This document shows, in pieces, positions 1-7,901 of a stretch of 64,000 nt of DNA. A model generated the notes under the pieces. It was not told where the DNA came from. It searched no databases and worked only from the letters and a program-made list of their open reading frames with translations. The number at the start of each line of letters is the position of its first letter. The first letter of the stretch is position 1. A program made the position numbers and the translations under genes. The stretch is taken from NCBI RefSeq assembly GCF_008831085.1, contig NZ_WBJY01000001.1, forward strand, positions 1,736,001 through 1,800,000, in the 5' to 3' direction. Source of the DNA: Pseudoclavibacter endophyticus. Its GTDB lineage: Bacteria > Actinomycetota > Actinomycetes > Actinomycetales > Microbacteriaceae.

Positions 1-279
1 CGCGCCGAGGTGAAGGCCGCGCTCGACGTGCTCGACGGCGTCGAGCAGCTGCGAGTCGACGGTCCGGCTCCGGACCTCGACGCGAACGGGGAGCCCGTCG
101 CCGACGACGCGGTCGTCGCAACGCTCCGCTTCGCGTACGCGGCGGGGGGTGAGGTCGCCAGGCGCCTGAAGGCCGAACTCGTGCGAGGCGCGACGGCGCG
201 GCGCGCTGCGCGCGGGGGCCGGTCCGCCCCGCGTGCCTCGACCCTCCGGGTCCACCTCGACGAACCGGGCCGGTTCTGA
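1..279 (+). CDS. priA: Primosomal protein N' (PriA), C-terminal fragment
   Basis: The reading frame is open from the first base, so only about the last 92 residues of a protein that starts upstream are present. PriA is the replication-restart protein that reloads the replisome at stalled forks; in many actinobacteria it is a divergent, possibly helicase-inactive form. What is seen is a short alpha/beta tail with a basic segment (KAELVRGATARRAARGG) and a final strand RVHLDEPGRF, which resembles the C-terminal domain of actinobacterial PriA. The main support is context: priA directly precedes fmt and rsmB in this lineage. No motif of the ATPase domain is inside the window, so the call is contextual. 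Confidence 0.6.
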   Translation, partial: RAEVKAALDVLDGVEQLRVDGPAPDLDANGEPVADDAVVATLRFAYAAGGEVARRLKAELVRGATARRAARGGRSAPRASTLRVHLDEPGRF

Positions 280-335
280 CGCAGCGCCACAGGCGGCGTC
301 ACCGGCCTCTCGCGGCGTCACCGGGCGCAGCGCAC

Positions 336-341
336 TACGCT
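336..341 (+). promoter_or_regulatory. -10 hexamer of a likely leaderless fmt promoter
   Basis: TACGCT ends 7 nt before the fmt ATG at 349, and no Shine-Dalgarno sequence fits in that gap. Transcription from this -10 element would begin at or next to the ATG, giving a leaderless mRNA. The -35 region is not recognisable. Confidence 0.5.
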
Positions 342-348
342 TGCGGCG

Positions 349-1266
349 ATGAGACTCGTCTTCGCAGGTACTCCCGACGTTGCCGTGCCGACGCTCGACG
401 CCCTCCACGCCGCCGATCACGAGATCGCGGCGGTCGTCACGCGTCCCGATGCGCCCGTGGGGCGGAAACGAGTGCTCACGCCGTCACGCGTCGCGCGTCG
501 CGCCGACGAGCTCGGTCTGGACGTGCTGCGCGCGGCCCGGCTCGGTGACGACGAGACCCGCGCGATCGCCGCCCTGAAGCCGGAGCTGGGTGTGGTGGTG
601 GCCTATGGCGGGCTCATCCGCCCGCCGCTGCTGGCGGTGCCGGCGCACGGATGGATCAACCTCCACTTCTCGCTGCTCCCGGCTTGGCGGGGCGCCGCCC
701 CGGTGCAGCGCGCCGTGCTTTCGGGAGCGCGATCGACCGGCGTGAGCGTGTTCCGGCTCGAGGCCGGGCTCGACACGGGTCCGACGTTCGTGCGCCGCAG
801 GGTCGCCATCGGGCCCGACGAGACGGCCGGTGAGCTGCTCGAGCGTCTCGGCGTCGAGGGCGCGCAGGATGTGCTGGACGCGATCGAGGCGATCGAGGCG
901 GGCGCCGAGCCCGTGGCCCAGGCAGGCGAACCCACGTACGCTCCCAAGCTCCGCGCCGACGACGGCCGAATCGACTGGGCGCAGTCGACGGCGGACGTTT
1001 CGGCGCGCATCCGCGGCGCGACCCCGGAACCGGGGGCGACGACGACGTTCCGCGGGGCGCCGTACAAGGTGCTTCGCGCCCGCGTCGGCGCCACCGCGCC
1101 GGATGGCGAGCCCGGGCGCATCCGACTCGAAGACGGGCGGGTGCTGGTCGACACGCACGATGGAACGATCGAGCTCGTCACGGTGCAGCCGCCGGGAAAG
1201 CGGGGCATGCCCGCCCTCGATTGGGTGCGCGGGGCGAGGGATGCGGATGGGGCGGTGTTCGAGTGA
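349..1266 (+). CDS. fmt: Methionyl-tRNA formyltransferase
   Basis: Transfers a formyl group from 10-formyl-tetrahydrofolate to Met-tRNA(fMet) for translation initiation in the cytoplasm. The 305-residue length is normal for the family (about 310). The N-terminal formyltransferase domain starts FAGTPDVAVPTLDAL and carries the folate-binding, catalytic-loop signature SLLPAWRGAAP at about residues 108-118; the C-terminal OB-like tRNA-binding domain follows from about residue 205. The ATG at 349 lies 7 nt behind a -10-like TACGCT, so the message is probably leaderless. The stop overlaps the GTG start of rsmB (GTGA), indicating translational coupling between the two. Confidence 0.97.
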   Translation: MRLVFAGTPDVAVPTLDALHAADHEIAAVVTRPDAPVGRKRVLTPSRVARRADELGLDVLRAARLGDDETRAIAALKPELGVVVAYGGLIRPPLLAVPAHGWINLHFSLLPAWRGAAPVQRAVLSGARSTGVSVFRLEAGLDTGPTFVRRRVAIGPDETAGELLERLGVEGAQDVLDAIEAIEAGAEPVAQAGEPTYAPKLRADDGRIDWAQSTADVSARIRGATPEPGATTTFRGAPYKVLRARVGATAPDGEPGRIRLEDGRVLVDTHDGTIELVTVQPPGKRGMPALDWVRGARDADGAVFE

Positions 1267-2879
1267 ACGCGGGGCGTGACCGAAGCAGCGGGGGAGCCGG
1301 TGGCCGACGGCCAGGCTCCCCGGAAGGCGGGCCCTCGGGGCCCGCGGGCCGCGGCCGCCGCGACCGGCGCGGTCCGGGAGACCGGCGCGGTCCGGGAGAC
1401 CGGCAGCAGGGCTCCGGCGCGCGGGGCGGGGACCAGGGCGCCGATCACCGCGGCGGCGAGCAGGGCGGCGCGCGGCGTGCCGGGGCACCAGCCGCCCCGT
1501 CGTCGCGGCGCGTGGCCTACGACGTGCTGCGGGCCGTGCAGCGCGACGACGCCTACGCCAATCTCCTGCTGCCGACGCGGCTGCGCGACGCGGGCATGCA
1601 CGGTCCGGATGCCGCGCTCGCGACCGAGTTGACGTACGGCACCCTCCGCATGCTCGGCTACTACGACGCCGTCATCGAGGTGGCGGCCGGACGCTCGACC
1701 GACGACATCGACGCGCCGGTGCTCGATGTGCTGCGGCTCGGCGCCCACCAGTTGCTCGACATGCGGCTCGCGACCCACGCTGCCGTGCACGAGACGGTGG
1801 AGTTGACGCGCGAGATCGGTGCACGCGGCGCCTCGGGGTTCGTCAACGCCGTGCTTCGCACCATGACGCGGACCGACGCGGACGCGTGGCCCGACGTCGC
1901 CTCGAAGGGCATGACGGGTGAGGATCGCCTCAGCGTGCGCACGTCGCACCCGGCCTGGATCGTCCGCGCCATCCGCGAATCGCTCGAGGCCGAGGGACGG
2001 GGCGACGAGCTCGAGGCCGCACTCGAGGCCGACAACGCGTCGCCGACGGTGTCGCTCGCCGTGCTCCCCGGTTTCGCCGATCGCGACGATGTGGTCGCGG
2101 GCGCCGACGGCACGCTCCACGAGGGCGAGCTGAGCCCCGTCGCGCTCAAGCTCGAGCGCGGCAACCCAGCGATGATCCCCGGCGTCGATCGTGGCCATGT
2201 GCGGGTGCAGGACGAAGGGTCGCAGCTCGTCGCCCTCGCGCTCGCGGCTGCCGCCCCGATCAGCGCGGGCGAGCGCTGGCTCGACCTGTGCGCCGGCCCA
2301 GGAGGGAAGACCGCCCTCCTCGCGGCCGCGGCAGCGCCCGACGCCACGGTCGAGGCCAACGAGCCCGTTCCCGCCCGTGCACGGCTCGTGCGCCGCTCGG
2401 TCGAACCGCTCGGGCTGGGCGTCGACGTCAGTGAGCTCGACGGCCGCGAGATCGGCCGCGAGCGACCGGCGAGGTATGACCGTGTGCTCGTCGACGCGCC
2501 CTGCACCGGGCTCGGCGCGCTCCGCCGAAGGCCGGAGGCTCGGTGGCGCAAGACGCCGGCCGACGTCGCCGAGCTCACCGCGTTGCAGGAGGACCTGCTG
2601 GATGCCGCCGTGGCGGCGCTCGTGCCCGGTGGGGTGGTCGCCTACGTCACCTGCTCTCCGCACCTCGCCGAGACGACGAGTATCGTGCGGCGCGCGGTCA
2701 GGCGTCGCGGCCTCGAGGTGCTCGACGCCGCGCGCGTCGTCGCGGACGTCTGCTCGACTCCGGGCGTCGATCTCCCCGAGCGGTCCCTCGAGGGCGGCTC
2801 GACCGTGCAACTGTGGCCCCACCGATACGGCACCGACGCGATGTTCCTCGCGCTGTTGCGCAGACCGGCGCGGTCGTGA
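1263..2879 (+). CDS. rsmB: 16S rRNA (cytosine-967-C5)-methyltransferase RsmB
   Basis: SAM-dependent methyltransferase that modifies C967 of 16S rRNA. About 538 residues. I chose the GTG at 1263, whose codon overlaps the fmt stop; an ATG at 1221 inside fmt is possible but would add only sequence unrelated to the family. Residues 1 to about 75 are a Gly/Arg/Asp-rich low-complexity tail. The NusB-like RNA-binding domain follows (from about residue 80), then the methyltransferase domain with the SAM loop DLCAGPGGKT (about 340-350), the motif IV cysteine DAPCTG (Cys414) and the motif VI cysteine VTCSP (Cys464). The two conserved cysteines are those of the m5C methyltransferase mechanism. Confidence 0.95.
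   Translation: MNAGRDRSSGGAGGRRPGSPEGGPSGPAGRGRRDRRGPGDRRGPGDRQQGSGARGGDQGADHRGGEQGGARRAGAPAAPSSRRVAYDVLRAVQRDDAYANLLLPTRLRDAGMHGPDAALATELTYGTLRMLGYYDAVIEVAAGRSTDDIDAPVLDVLRLGAHQLLDMRLATHAAVHETVELTREIGARGASGFVNAVLRTMTRTDADAWPDVASKGMTGEDRLSVRTSHPAWIVRAIRESLEAEGRGDELEAALEADNASPTVSLAVLPGFADRDDVVAGADGTLHEGELSPVALKLERGNPAMIPGVDRGHVRVQDEGSQLVALALAAAAPISAGERWLDLCAGPGGKTALLAAAAAPDATVEANEPVPARARLVRRSVEPLGLGVDVSELDGREIGRERPARYDRVLVDAPCTGLGALRRRPEARWRKTPADVAELTALQEDLLDAAVAALVPGGVVAYVTCSPHLAETTSIVRRAVRRRGLEVLDAARVVADVCSTPGVDLPERSLEGGSTVQLWPHRYGTDAMFLALLRRPARS
1362..1397 (+). repeat. In-frame 18-bp tandem duplication in the rsmB 5' region
   Basis: Two perfect copies of GACCGGCGCGGTCCGGGA lie head to tail and are followed by six more matching bases. 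Eighteen bases keep the frame and encode DRRGPG twice inside the unstructured N-terminal tail of RsmB. This looks like replication slippage in GC-rich DNA. Confidence 0.9.
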
Positions 2880-2918
2880 CCCGCGCGGTCCACGTATCCG
2901 TGGCATCCGCCGCCACGC

Positions 2919-2944
2919 CATCCACGCATCCACGCATCCACAAC
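2919..2944 (+). repeat. 8-bp tandem repeat between rsmB and rpe
   Basis: ATCCACGC-type units (CATCCACG) occur three times in a row in the 79-bp gap between rsmB and rpe. No promoter or hairpin is evident there; simple slippage is the likely origin. Confidence 0.7.
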
Positions 2945-2958
2945 CCGACGGAGCCCGA

Positions 2959-3642
2959 GTGAACGACACCAGCCCGAGCGGCCGCGCGCCACGCATCCAT
3001 CCCTCGATCCTCGCGGCAGACTTCGCGAACTTCGAACGCGAACTCGAGCGCATCTCGACCGCCGATGCGGCGCACGTCGACGTCATGGACAACCACTTCG
3101 TGCCCAACTTGACGTTCGGGCAGCCCATGGTCGCGCGCCTGCAGCAGGTGAGCCCCATCCCGCTCGACCTCCATCTCATGATCGAGGCGCCCGACCGGTG
3201 GGCGCTCGAATTCGCCGAGCTCGGCGTGTGGTCCGTCACCTTCCACGCGGAGGCGGCGACAGCGCCCGCGACGCTCGCGCGCCGCATTCGCGAACGCGGC
3301 GCGCGAGCGGGCATCGCGCTGCGCCCCGGCACGCCGCTCTCGGCCGTCGACGAGTTGCTCGGGTCGTTCGACCAGTTGCTCATCATGACCGTCGAGCCCG
3401 GATTCGGGGGACAGGCCTTCATGCCGGAGACCATGCCGAAGTTGCGCGCCGCGCGCGAGCTGGCCGACCGCACCGGCCTCGATCTGCACCTGCAGGTTGA
3501 CGGCGGGATCGCCGAAGACACGATCGCCATGGCGGCCGAGCACGGCGCTACGTCGTTCGTCGCCGGCTCGGCCGTCTTCCGTGGCGACCCGGCCGAACGC
3601 ATCGACGCACTCCGGCGGGCGGCCGCGGCCCACGCCCATTGA
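2959..3642 (+). CDS. rpe: Ribulose-phosphate 3-epimerase
   Basis: Interconverts ribulose 5-phosphate and xylulose 5-phosphate in the pentose-phosphate pathway. It is a (beta/alpha)8 barrel of 227 residues starting at GTG 2959 (VNDTSPSGRAPRIHPSILAA). The frame extends upstream into rsmB but the family begins at PSILAADF. Visible signatures are PSILAADFANF, the metal and catalytic segment HVDVMDNHFVPN, DLHLMIEAP, the FGGQAFMPE loop and the phosphate-binding end QVDGGI...FVAGSAVF. The other enzymes of the oxidative and non-oxidative pathway are encoded together at 53.7-62.0 kb of this window. Confidence 0.96.
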   Translation: MNDTSPSGRAPRIHPSILAADFANFERELERISTADAAHVDVMDNHFVPNLTFGQPMVARLQQVSPIPLDLHLMIEAPDRWALEFAELGVWSVTFHAEAATAPATLARRIRERGARAGIALRPGTPLSAVDELLGSFDQLLIMTVEPGFGGQAFMPETMPKLRAARELADRTGLDLHLQVDGGIAEDTIAMAAEHGATSFVAGSAVFRGDPAERIDALRRAAAAHAH

Positions 3643-3676
3643 CGGGTGCCGGCGCGCCCTGAGGCGCGGCGGCAAG

Positions 3677-3682
3677 TAGGCT
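3677..3682 (+). promoter_or_regulatory. -10 hexamer of a likely leaderless hisE promoter
   Basis: TAGGCT ends exactly 6 nt before the GTG of hisE at 3689. There is no room for a Shine-Dalgarno, so the his-trp super-operon probably starts as a leaderless mRNA here. The -35 element is weak. Confidence 0.5.
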
Positions 3683-3688
3683 GGTGCC

Positions 3689-3952
3689 GTGAAGACGTTC
3701 GATGCACTGTTCGATGAGCTCAGCGAGAAGGCTCGTACCCGGCCCGAGGGATCGGGTACCGTCGCGGAACTCGACGCCGGCGTGCACTTCATCGGCAAGA
3801 AGATCGTCGAAGAGGCCGCAGAGGTCTGGATGGCGAGTGAGTACGAGAGCGTCGACGAGGCCGCGGCCGAGATGAGTCAGCTCATTTACCACGTGCAGGT
3901 CATGATGCTCGCGAAAGGTCTGACGCCCGCCGACGTGTACCGACATCTGTGA
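3689..3952 (+). CDS. hisE: Phosphoribosyl-ATP pyrophosphatase
   Basis: Second step of histidine synthesis, hydrolysing PR-ATP to PR-AMP. This is an 87-residue all-alpha MazG-like protein, the usual length for stand-alone HisE. The metal-binding acidic helices are visible as [13 protein letters not shown] and [14 protein letters not shown]. It starts at GTG 3689, placed 6 nt after a -10-like hexamer. It is the first gene of the his cluster hisE-hisG-hisF-hisI; its stop overlaps an in-frame upstream GTG (3949) of the hisG frame. Confidence 0.96.
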   Translation: MKTFDALFDELSEKARTRPEGSGTVAELDAGVHFIGKKIVEEAAEVWMASEYESVDEAAAEMSQLIYHVQVMMLAKGLTPADVYRHL

Positions 3953-4008
3953 CGGCACGCTCCGGCTGTCACGACTCACCAGAATTCGACCCGAAAGTAC
4001 CCCAAACA

Positions 4009-4848
4009 ATGTTGCGTGTTGCCGTGCCCAACAAGGGCATGCTCGCCGAGACCGCGAACGAGATGCTGCAGGAGGCCGGCTACCGCGGCCGCCGCGACGC
4101 GAAAGAGCTCAACGCGATCGACCCGAAGAACGATGTCGAGTTCTTCTATCTCCGTCCCCGCGATATCGCCACCTACGTCGGCTCGGGCGTCCTCGACGTC
4201 GGCATCACGGGTCGCGACCTGCTGCTCGACGCCGCATCCCCGGCGATCGAGATCCGCTCGCTCGACTTCGGCGATTCGACGTTCCGCTTCGCCGGCCCCG
4301 CCGGCGCGTTCGCCGACGTGCACGAACTCGAGGGCAAGCGCGTGGCAACGAGTTACACGGGGCTGCTCGAGCGATGGTTCGCCGAGCACCGTATCGATGC
4401 GACGCTCGTGAAGCTCGACGGAGCCGTTGAATCGGCGATCCGCCTCGGCGTCGCTGACGCGGTTGCCGACGTCGTGTCAACCGGAGCGACCCTGCGCAAG
4501 GCCGGCCTCGAGGTGTTCGGTCCCGTCATCCTCGAGTCCACCGCGGTCCTCATCTCGACCCCCGCCAAGGAGCAGGCCGCCAAGACCCTGCTCGGCCGGC
4601 TCGACGGCGTGCTCGTTGCACGCCGCTACGCGATCATCGACTACGACATCGCTAACGAGCACCTCGAGGAGGCGACCAAGATCACGCCGGGCTTCCAGTC
4701 GCCGACGGTCTCGCCGCTGCGCGAGCCGGGCTGGTCCGCCGTACGGTCGATGGTGCCGACGGGCGATGTCAATCAACTCATGGATGCTCTCCACGACCTC
4801 GGCGCGCGCGCCATCTTCGTGACCGCGCTGCAGGCCGCGCGGATGTAG
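4009..4848 (+). CDS. hisG: ATP phosphoribosyltransferase, long (regulated) form
   Basis: Catalyses the committed step of histidine synthesis (ATP + PRPP to PR-ATP). About 279 residues, the HisG(L) form with a C-terminal ACT-like domain that binds histidine for feedback inhibition. The start is ATG 4009 ([11 protein letters not shown]), which matches the family N-terminus. A GTG at 3949 overlapping the hisE stop would add 20 unrelated residues but cannot be excluded, since ATG 4009 has only a poor ribosome-binding site. Recognisable segments are [25 protein letters not shown] and GITGRDLL, the PRPP-site region [14 protein letters not shown], and the regulatory-domain start near [19 protein letters not shown]. 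Confidence 0.95.
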   Translation: MLRVAVPNKGMLAETANEMLQEAGYRGRRDAKELNAIDPKNDVEFFYLRPRDIATYVGSGVLDVGITGRDLLLDAASPAIEIRSLDFGDSTFRFAGPAGAFADVHELEGKRVATSYTGLLERWFAEHRIDATLVKLDGAVESAIRLGVADAVADVVSTGATLRKAGLEVFGPVILESTAVLISTPAKEQAAKTLLGRLDGVLVARRYAIIDYDIANEHLEEATKITPGFQSPTVSPLREPGWSAVRSMVPTGDVNQLMDALHDLGARAIFVTALQAARM

Positions 4849-4855
4849 GCGCGTC

Positions 4856-5662
4856 GTGACGACAACCGCAGCAGCAACCACCGCACCCGAAACGCTCGCG
4901 ACCCGGGTCATCCCGTGTCTCGACGTCGCAGGGGGGCGCGTCGTCAAGGGCGTGAACTTCGAGAACCTGCAGGACGCGGGCGACCCGGTCGAGCTCGGGG
5001 CCCTCTACGCGAGCCAGGGGGCCGACGAGCTCACCTTCCTCGATGTCACGGCGACCTCGGACGGCCGCGAGACCACCTACGACGTCGTGACGCGGACCGC
5101 CGAGCACGTCTTCATTCCGCTGACCGTCGGCGGCGGGGTGCGCTCGGTCGACGACGTGCGCCGTCTGCTCGCCTGCGGCGCCGACAAGGTCGGCGTCAAC
5201 TCGGCAGCGATCGCGCGGCCCGAGCTGCTCGACGAGATCGCCGCGGCGTTCGGGCGCCAGGTGCTCGTGCTCTCGCTTGACATCAAGCGCTCTCCTCGCA
5301 CTCCATCCGGCTTCGTCGTCACCACCCACGGCGGCCGAACGGAGACCAGTCTCGACGCGCTCGAGTGGACCCGTGAGGCCTGCGAGCGCGGGGCCGGCGA
5401 ACTGCTCGTGAACTCGATGGATGCTGACGGCACGAAACGCGGGTTCGATCTCGAGCTCATCGGCCTCGTGCGCGAACTCGCCAGCGTGCCCGTCATCGCG
5501 TCCGGTGGTGCGGGCAAGGTCACGGACTTCGCCCCCGCCGTCGAAGCGGGAGCCGACGCCGTGCTCGCCGCGAGCGTCTTTCACCACAGGGAGCTCACGA
5601 TCCCCGACGTGAAGTCGGCGATGGCGGATGCGGGCATTACCGTGCGGCAGGCCGGCGCATGA
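4856..5662 (+). CDS. hisF: Imidazole glycerol phosphate synthase, cyclase subunit
   Basis: Cyclase half of IGP synthase; with HisH it converts PRFAR plus ammonia to IGP and AICAR. The 268-residue (beta/alpha)8 barrel has the two catalytic aspartates in [15 protein letters not shown] and [16 protein letters not shown], and phosphate loops [11 protein letters not shown] and [12 protein letters not shown]. It starts at GTG 4856, 7 nt after hisG. The glutaminase partner hisH and hisA are not in this window, so the his genes are split over at least two loci. The stop overlaps the hisI ATG (ATGA). Confidence 0.97.
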   Translation: MTTTAAATTAPETLATRVIPCLDVAGGRVVKGVNFENLQDAGDPVELGALYASQGADELTFLDVTATSDGRETTYDVVTRTAEHVFIPLTVGGGVRSVDDVRRLLACGADKVGVNSAAIARPELLDEIAAAFGRQVLVLSLDIKRSPRTPSGFVVTTHGGRTETSLDALEWTREACERGAGELLVNSMDADGTKRGFDLELIGLVRELASVPVIASGGAGKVTDFAPAVEAGADAVLAASVFHHRELTIPDVKSAMADAGITVRQAGA

Positions 5663-6063
5663 GCGCGAACGAGCGCGTGGCGGCGGCACTCACGGACGAA
5701 CAGATCGAGGAGGTCGTGGGCCGAATCGCGTTCGATGAGCGGGGCCTCGCCCCAGCGATCGTCACGCAGCACGGAACGGGCGAGCTCCTCATGCTCGCCT
5801 ACGTGAGCGCGGAGTCACTGCGGGCAACGCTGAGCGATCGGCGGGTGACGTACTGGTCGCGTTCGCGACGCGAGTTGTGGCGCAAGGGCGAGACCTCTGG
5901 TCACACGCAGCGCCTGATGGCGTTCGCGCTCGACTGCGACGCCGACACCCTGCACTTCGAGGTCGACCAGGTCGGTCCAGCGTGTCACACCGGCACGCGG
6001 ACCTGCTTCGACGGCGACGAGCTTGCCGTGCGATTCGCCGACGCCACCGGTGAGCGCGCGTGA
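5659..6063 (+). CDS. hisI: Phosphoribosyl-AMP cyclohydrolase
   Basis: Third step of histidine synthesis, opening the adenine ring of PR-AMP; a zinc- and magnesium-dependent cytosolic enzyme. 134 residues, monofunctional (HisE is separate). Diagnostic segments are [34 protein letters not shown], the metal-binding [12 protein letters not shown] and the zinc cysteines [12 protein letters not shown]. It is joined to hisF and to the next gene by 4-bp stop/start overlaps. In related genomes trpE normally follows hisI; here it does not. Confidence 0.97.
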   Translation: MSANERVAAALTDEQIEEVVGRIAFDERGLAPAIVTQHGTGELLMLAYVSAESLRATLSDRRVTYWSRSRRELWRKGETSGHTQRLMAFALDCDADTLHFEVDQVGPACHTGTRTCFDGDELAVRFADATGERA

Positions 6064-6815
6064 CGGTCGCGGAGACGCCGGCGCGCGACGAACGGGCGGG
6101 CGCTCGCACGAAGCGCGTGCTGCTACTCGGACTCGCGCTCGGCTGTGGGCTCGCCGTGCTCGCGTGGTCGCAGCCCTGGTTTCATCTGACGGAGGTTGCG
6201 GGCACGCACCTGGGCGGCGAGGCGGAGGCGCGCGGCGATGTCGCGGCGCCCCCGCTCATGGCGCTCGCCCTGGCCGGGCTCGCGGCACTCGCCGGCCTCG
6301 CCCTAGCCGGCGTGATCCTGCGATGGGTGCTCGGCGCCCTGGTCGTCGTGATCGGGGGTACGGCCATCGCGACGAGCGCGCTGGCGATCGCCGACCCCGT
6401 CAGGGCGGTGTCGCGACTCGTCACCGATCTGACGGGCGTCGCGGGGAGCACGTCGACGACCGACCTCGTCGATCCGGCCGGGGTCGTGGCCACGCCGTGG
6501 CCGTGGGTCGGCGTGCTCTCAGGCGTGCTGCTCGCCGCGCTCGGCGCCGCCGTCGTCGTCACGGCCGGGCGGTGGCCGTCGAGCGGCCGGCGATTCGAGA
6601 CGCGCTTCGTCGAAGCCGACACCGGCTTGCCCGTCGACAGCGTCGAGCGGTGGGATGCGCTCTCGAGCGGAGACGACCCGACGTGGGCGGGCGACGGTAC
6701 CGGTGACGAACAGGACGACGACCCCGATGACGAACGGGACGACGACCGCGGCGCCGACGGCGAGAAAACTGCCCGACCGAACGGGCGGCCAGACGCGGAC
6801 GAGCGCAATGACTAG
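6060..6815 (+). CDS. Trp-biosynthesis-associated membrane protein (TIGR02234-like)
   Basis: A 251-residue integral membrane protein of unknown biochemical role, a family conserved in actinobacterial trp operons. It has four predicted membrane segments (about residues 20-37, 65-85, 88-107 and 145-165), the family-typical LAWSQPWF after the first helix, and the helix pair MALALAGLAALAGLALAG / RWVLGALVVVIGG. The last 50 residues are a very acidic, probably disordered cytoplasmic tail rich in DD and DE. The start is GTG 6060, overlapping the hisI stop. Position between his and trp genes is the only clue to its job. Its stop codon TAG is also part of a -10-like TAGACT. Confidence 0.85.
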   Translation: MTVAETPARDERAGARTKRVLLLGLALGCGLAVLAWSQPWFHLTEVAGTHLGGEAEARGDVAAPPLMALALAGLAALAGLALAGVILRWVLGALVVVIGGTAIATSALAIADPVRAVSRLVTDLTGVAGSTSTTDLVDPAGVVATPWPWVGVLSGVLLAALGAAVVVTAGRWPSSGRRFETRFVEADTGLPVDSVERWDALSSGDDPTWAGDGTGDEQDDDPDDERDDDRGADGEKTARPNGRPDADERND

Positions 6816-6818
6816 ACT
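6813..6818 (+). promoter_or_regulatory. Possible internal -10 element before the trpC block
   Basis: TAGACT overlaps the stop of the upstream membrane-protein gene and lies about 31 nt before ATG 6850. Unlike the leaderless sites, it leaves room for a leader with an AAGGAGAA ribosome-binding site. It could drive the small membrane protein, trpCBA and lgt independently of the his genes. The -35 is not clear. Confidence 0.35.
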
Positions 6819-6849
6819 GGCCCCCGGCCACCAGCACAAGGAGAACAGC

Positions 6850-7128
6850 ATGGCAGACCGGAGCACGGCAGACCCGAGCATGACTGACACGCAGGGGACG
6901 ACCGACGCGGAGGGCACGTCGATCGAGGCCGAACACCACGATGACGAGGGGCACTCGATCATCGGCTGGGTGTGCGTGCTCACCATGATCGTGGGCTTCT
7001 TGATCGGCACCGTGAGCTTCTACCTCGCGATCGAGGTCGCCGTGTGGGTCGGGGTCGGGATCACCCTGCTCGGCGCCATCATGTGGCCGATCCTCAAGGC
7101 CGCCGGCGTCGGCGAGAAGGACGACTAG
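6850..7128 (+). CDS. Small membrane protein upstream of trpC (HGxxPAAG/DUF6704-like)
   Basis: A 92-residue protein with an acidic N-terminal stretch (about residues 1-36) followed by two hydrophobic helices (about 38-58 and 62-80) and the tail KAAGVGEKDD. The position between the Trp-associated membrane protein and trpC is that of the HGxxPAAG family, but the motif itself is replaced by DEGHSIIGW, so the family assignment rests on position and topology. ATG 6850 is preceded by AAGGAGAA, which decides the start over upstream in-frame codons. Its TAG stop shares one base with the trpC GTG. Function unknown; no catalytic motif is visible. Confidence 0.8.
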   Translation: MADRSTADPSMTDTQGTTDAEGTSIEAEHHDDEGHSIIGWVCVLTMIVGFLIGTVSFYLAIEVAVWVGVGITLLGAIMWPILKAAGVGEKDD

Positions 7129-7901
7129 TGCTCGAGGAGCTGCTGCGCGGCTCGCTCGAAGACGCCGCCAGACGACGCAGCGCCGTTCCGACCCGCGTCG
7201 CCGAACGACACGCCCTCGACCGTGCGCCCGCCATGGACGCCGAGGCCGCGCTGCGCCGGAGCGACAGGATCAACATCATCGGCGAGGTGAAGCGCGCGAG
7301 CCCTTCGCGCGGCGACCTCGCGAACATTTCCGATCCCAGCGCGCTGGCCGCCGCCTATGCGGGGGCGGGAGCCGCCGCGATCTCGGTGCTCACGGAGGAA
7401 CGGCGATTCAAGGGCTCGCTTGACGACCTGCGCGCCGTGCGCGACGCCGTCGAGGTGCCCGTGCTCCGCAAGGAGTTCATCGGCGAGGAGTACCAGTTGC
7501 TCGAGGCTCGCGCCGCGGGTGCCGACATCGCGCTGCTCATCGTCGCCTGCCTCGATCAGCCGCTGCTTGAGCGACTGCACGCGTTCACGCGCGAGCTCGG
7601 CATGACCGCGCTCGTCGAGGCGCACACCCGCGACGAGGCGCTTCGCGCGGTCGACGCCGGTGCCACCGTCGTCGGCATCAACGCCCGCGATCTGCACACG
7701 TTCGAGCTGCATCCGGAGCGCTTCGGCGATCTCGCCGCAGAGCTCCCGAGCGATGCCGTCCGAGTCGCCGAATCGGCGGTCAAAACACCGGCCGACGTTC
7801 GTCGCTACGTCGACGCCGGTGCTCACGCCGTCCTCATCGGGGAAGCGCTCGTCACGGGCGCCGACCCCGCCGCCACACTCGAAAGCTTCCTCAACGCATG
7901 A
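7128..7901 (+). CDS. trpC: Indole-3-glycerol-phosphate synthase
   Basis: Closes the indole ring, converting CdRP to indole-3-glycerol phosphate. About 257 residues, a monofunctional TIM barrel (no TrpF fusion). Catalytic segments are [15 protein letters not shown] (lysine and the N-terminal phosphate site), VLRKEFI, the glutamate in [18 protein letters not shown] and VAESAVKTP. The start is GTG 7128, overlapping the previous stop by one base; the long in-frame extension upstream is not family sequence. The stop overlaps the trpB ATG by four bases. trpD, trpE and trpF are not in the window. Confidence 0.96.
   Translation: MLEELLRGSLEDAARRRSAVPTRVAERHALDRAPAMDAEAALRRSDRINIIGEVKRASPSRGDLANISDPSALAAAYAGAGAAAISVLTEERRFKGSLDDLRAVRDAVEVPVLRKEFIGEEYQLLEARAAGADIALLIVACLDQPLLERLHAFTRELGMTALVEAHTRDEALRAVDAGATVVGINARDLHTFELHPERFGDLAAELPSDAVRVAESAVKTPADVRRYVDAGAHAVLIGEALVTGADPAATLESFLNA

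Noticed and set aside
603-3707. A 1034-codon open frame on the minus strand opposite fmt, rsmB and rpe
   Set aside because: It is antisense to three clearly recognisable enzymes, and its product is Arg/Ser/Pro/His-rich with no domain. Such mirror frames are expected in GC3-rich DNA.
3949-4008. GTG 3949 as the hisG start, overlapping the hisE stop
   Set aside because: It would add 20 residues before the conserved [10 protein letters not shown]; family N-termini begin at 4009. Kept only as an alternative.
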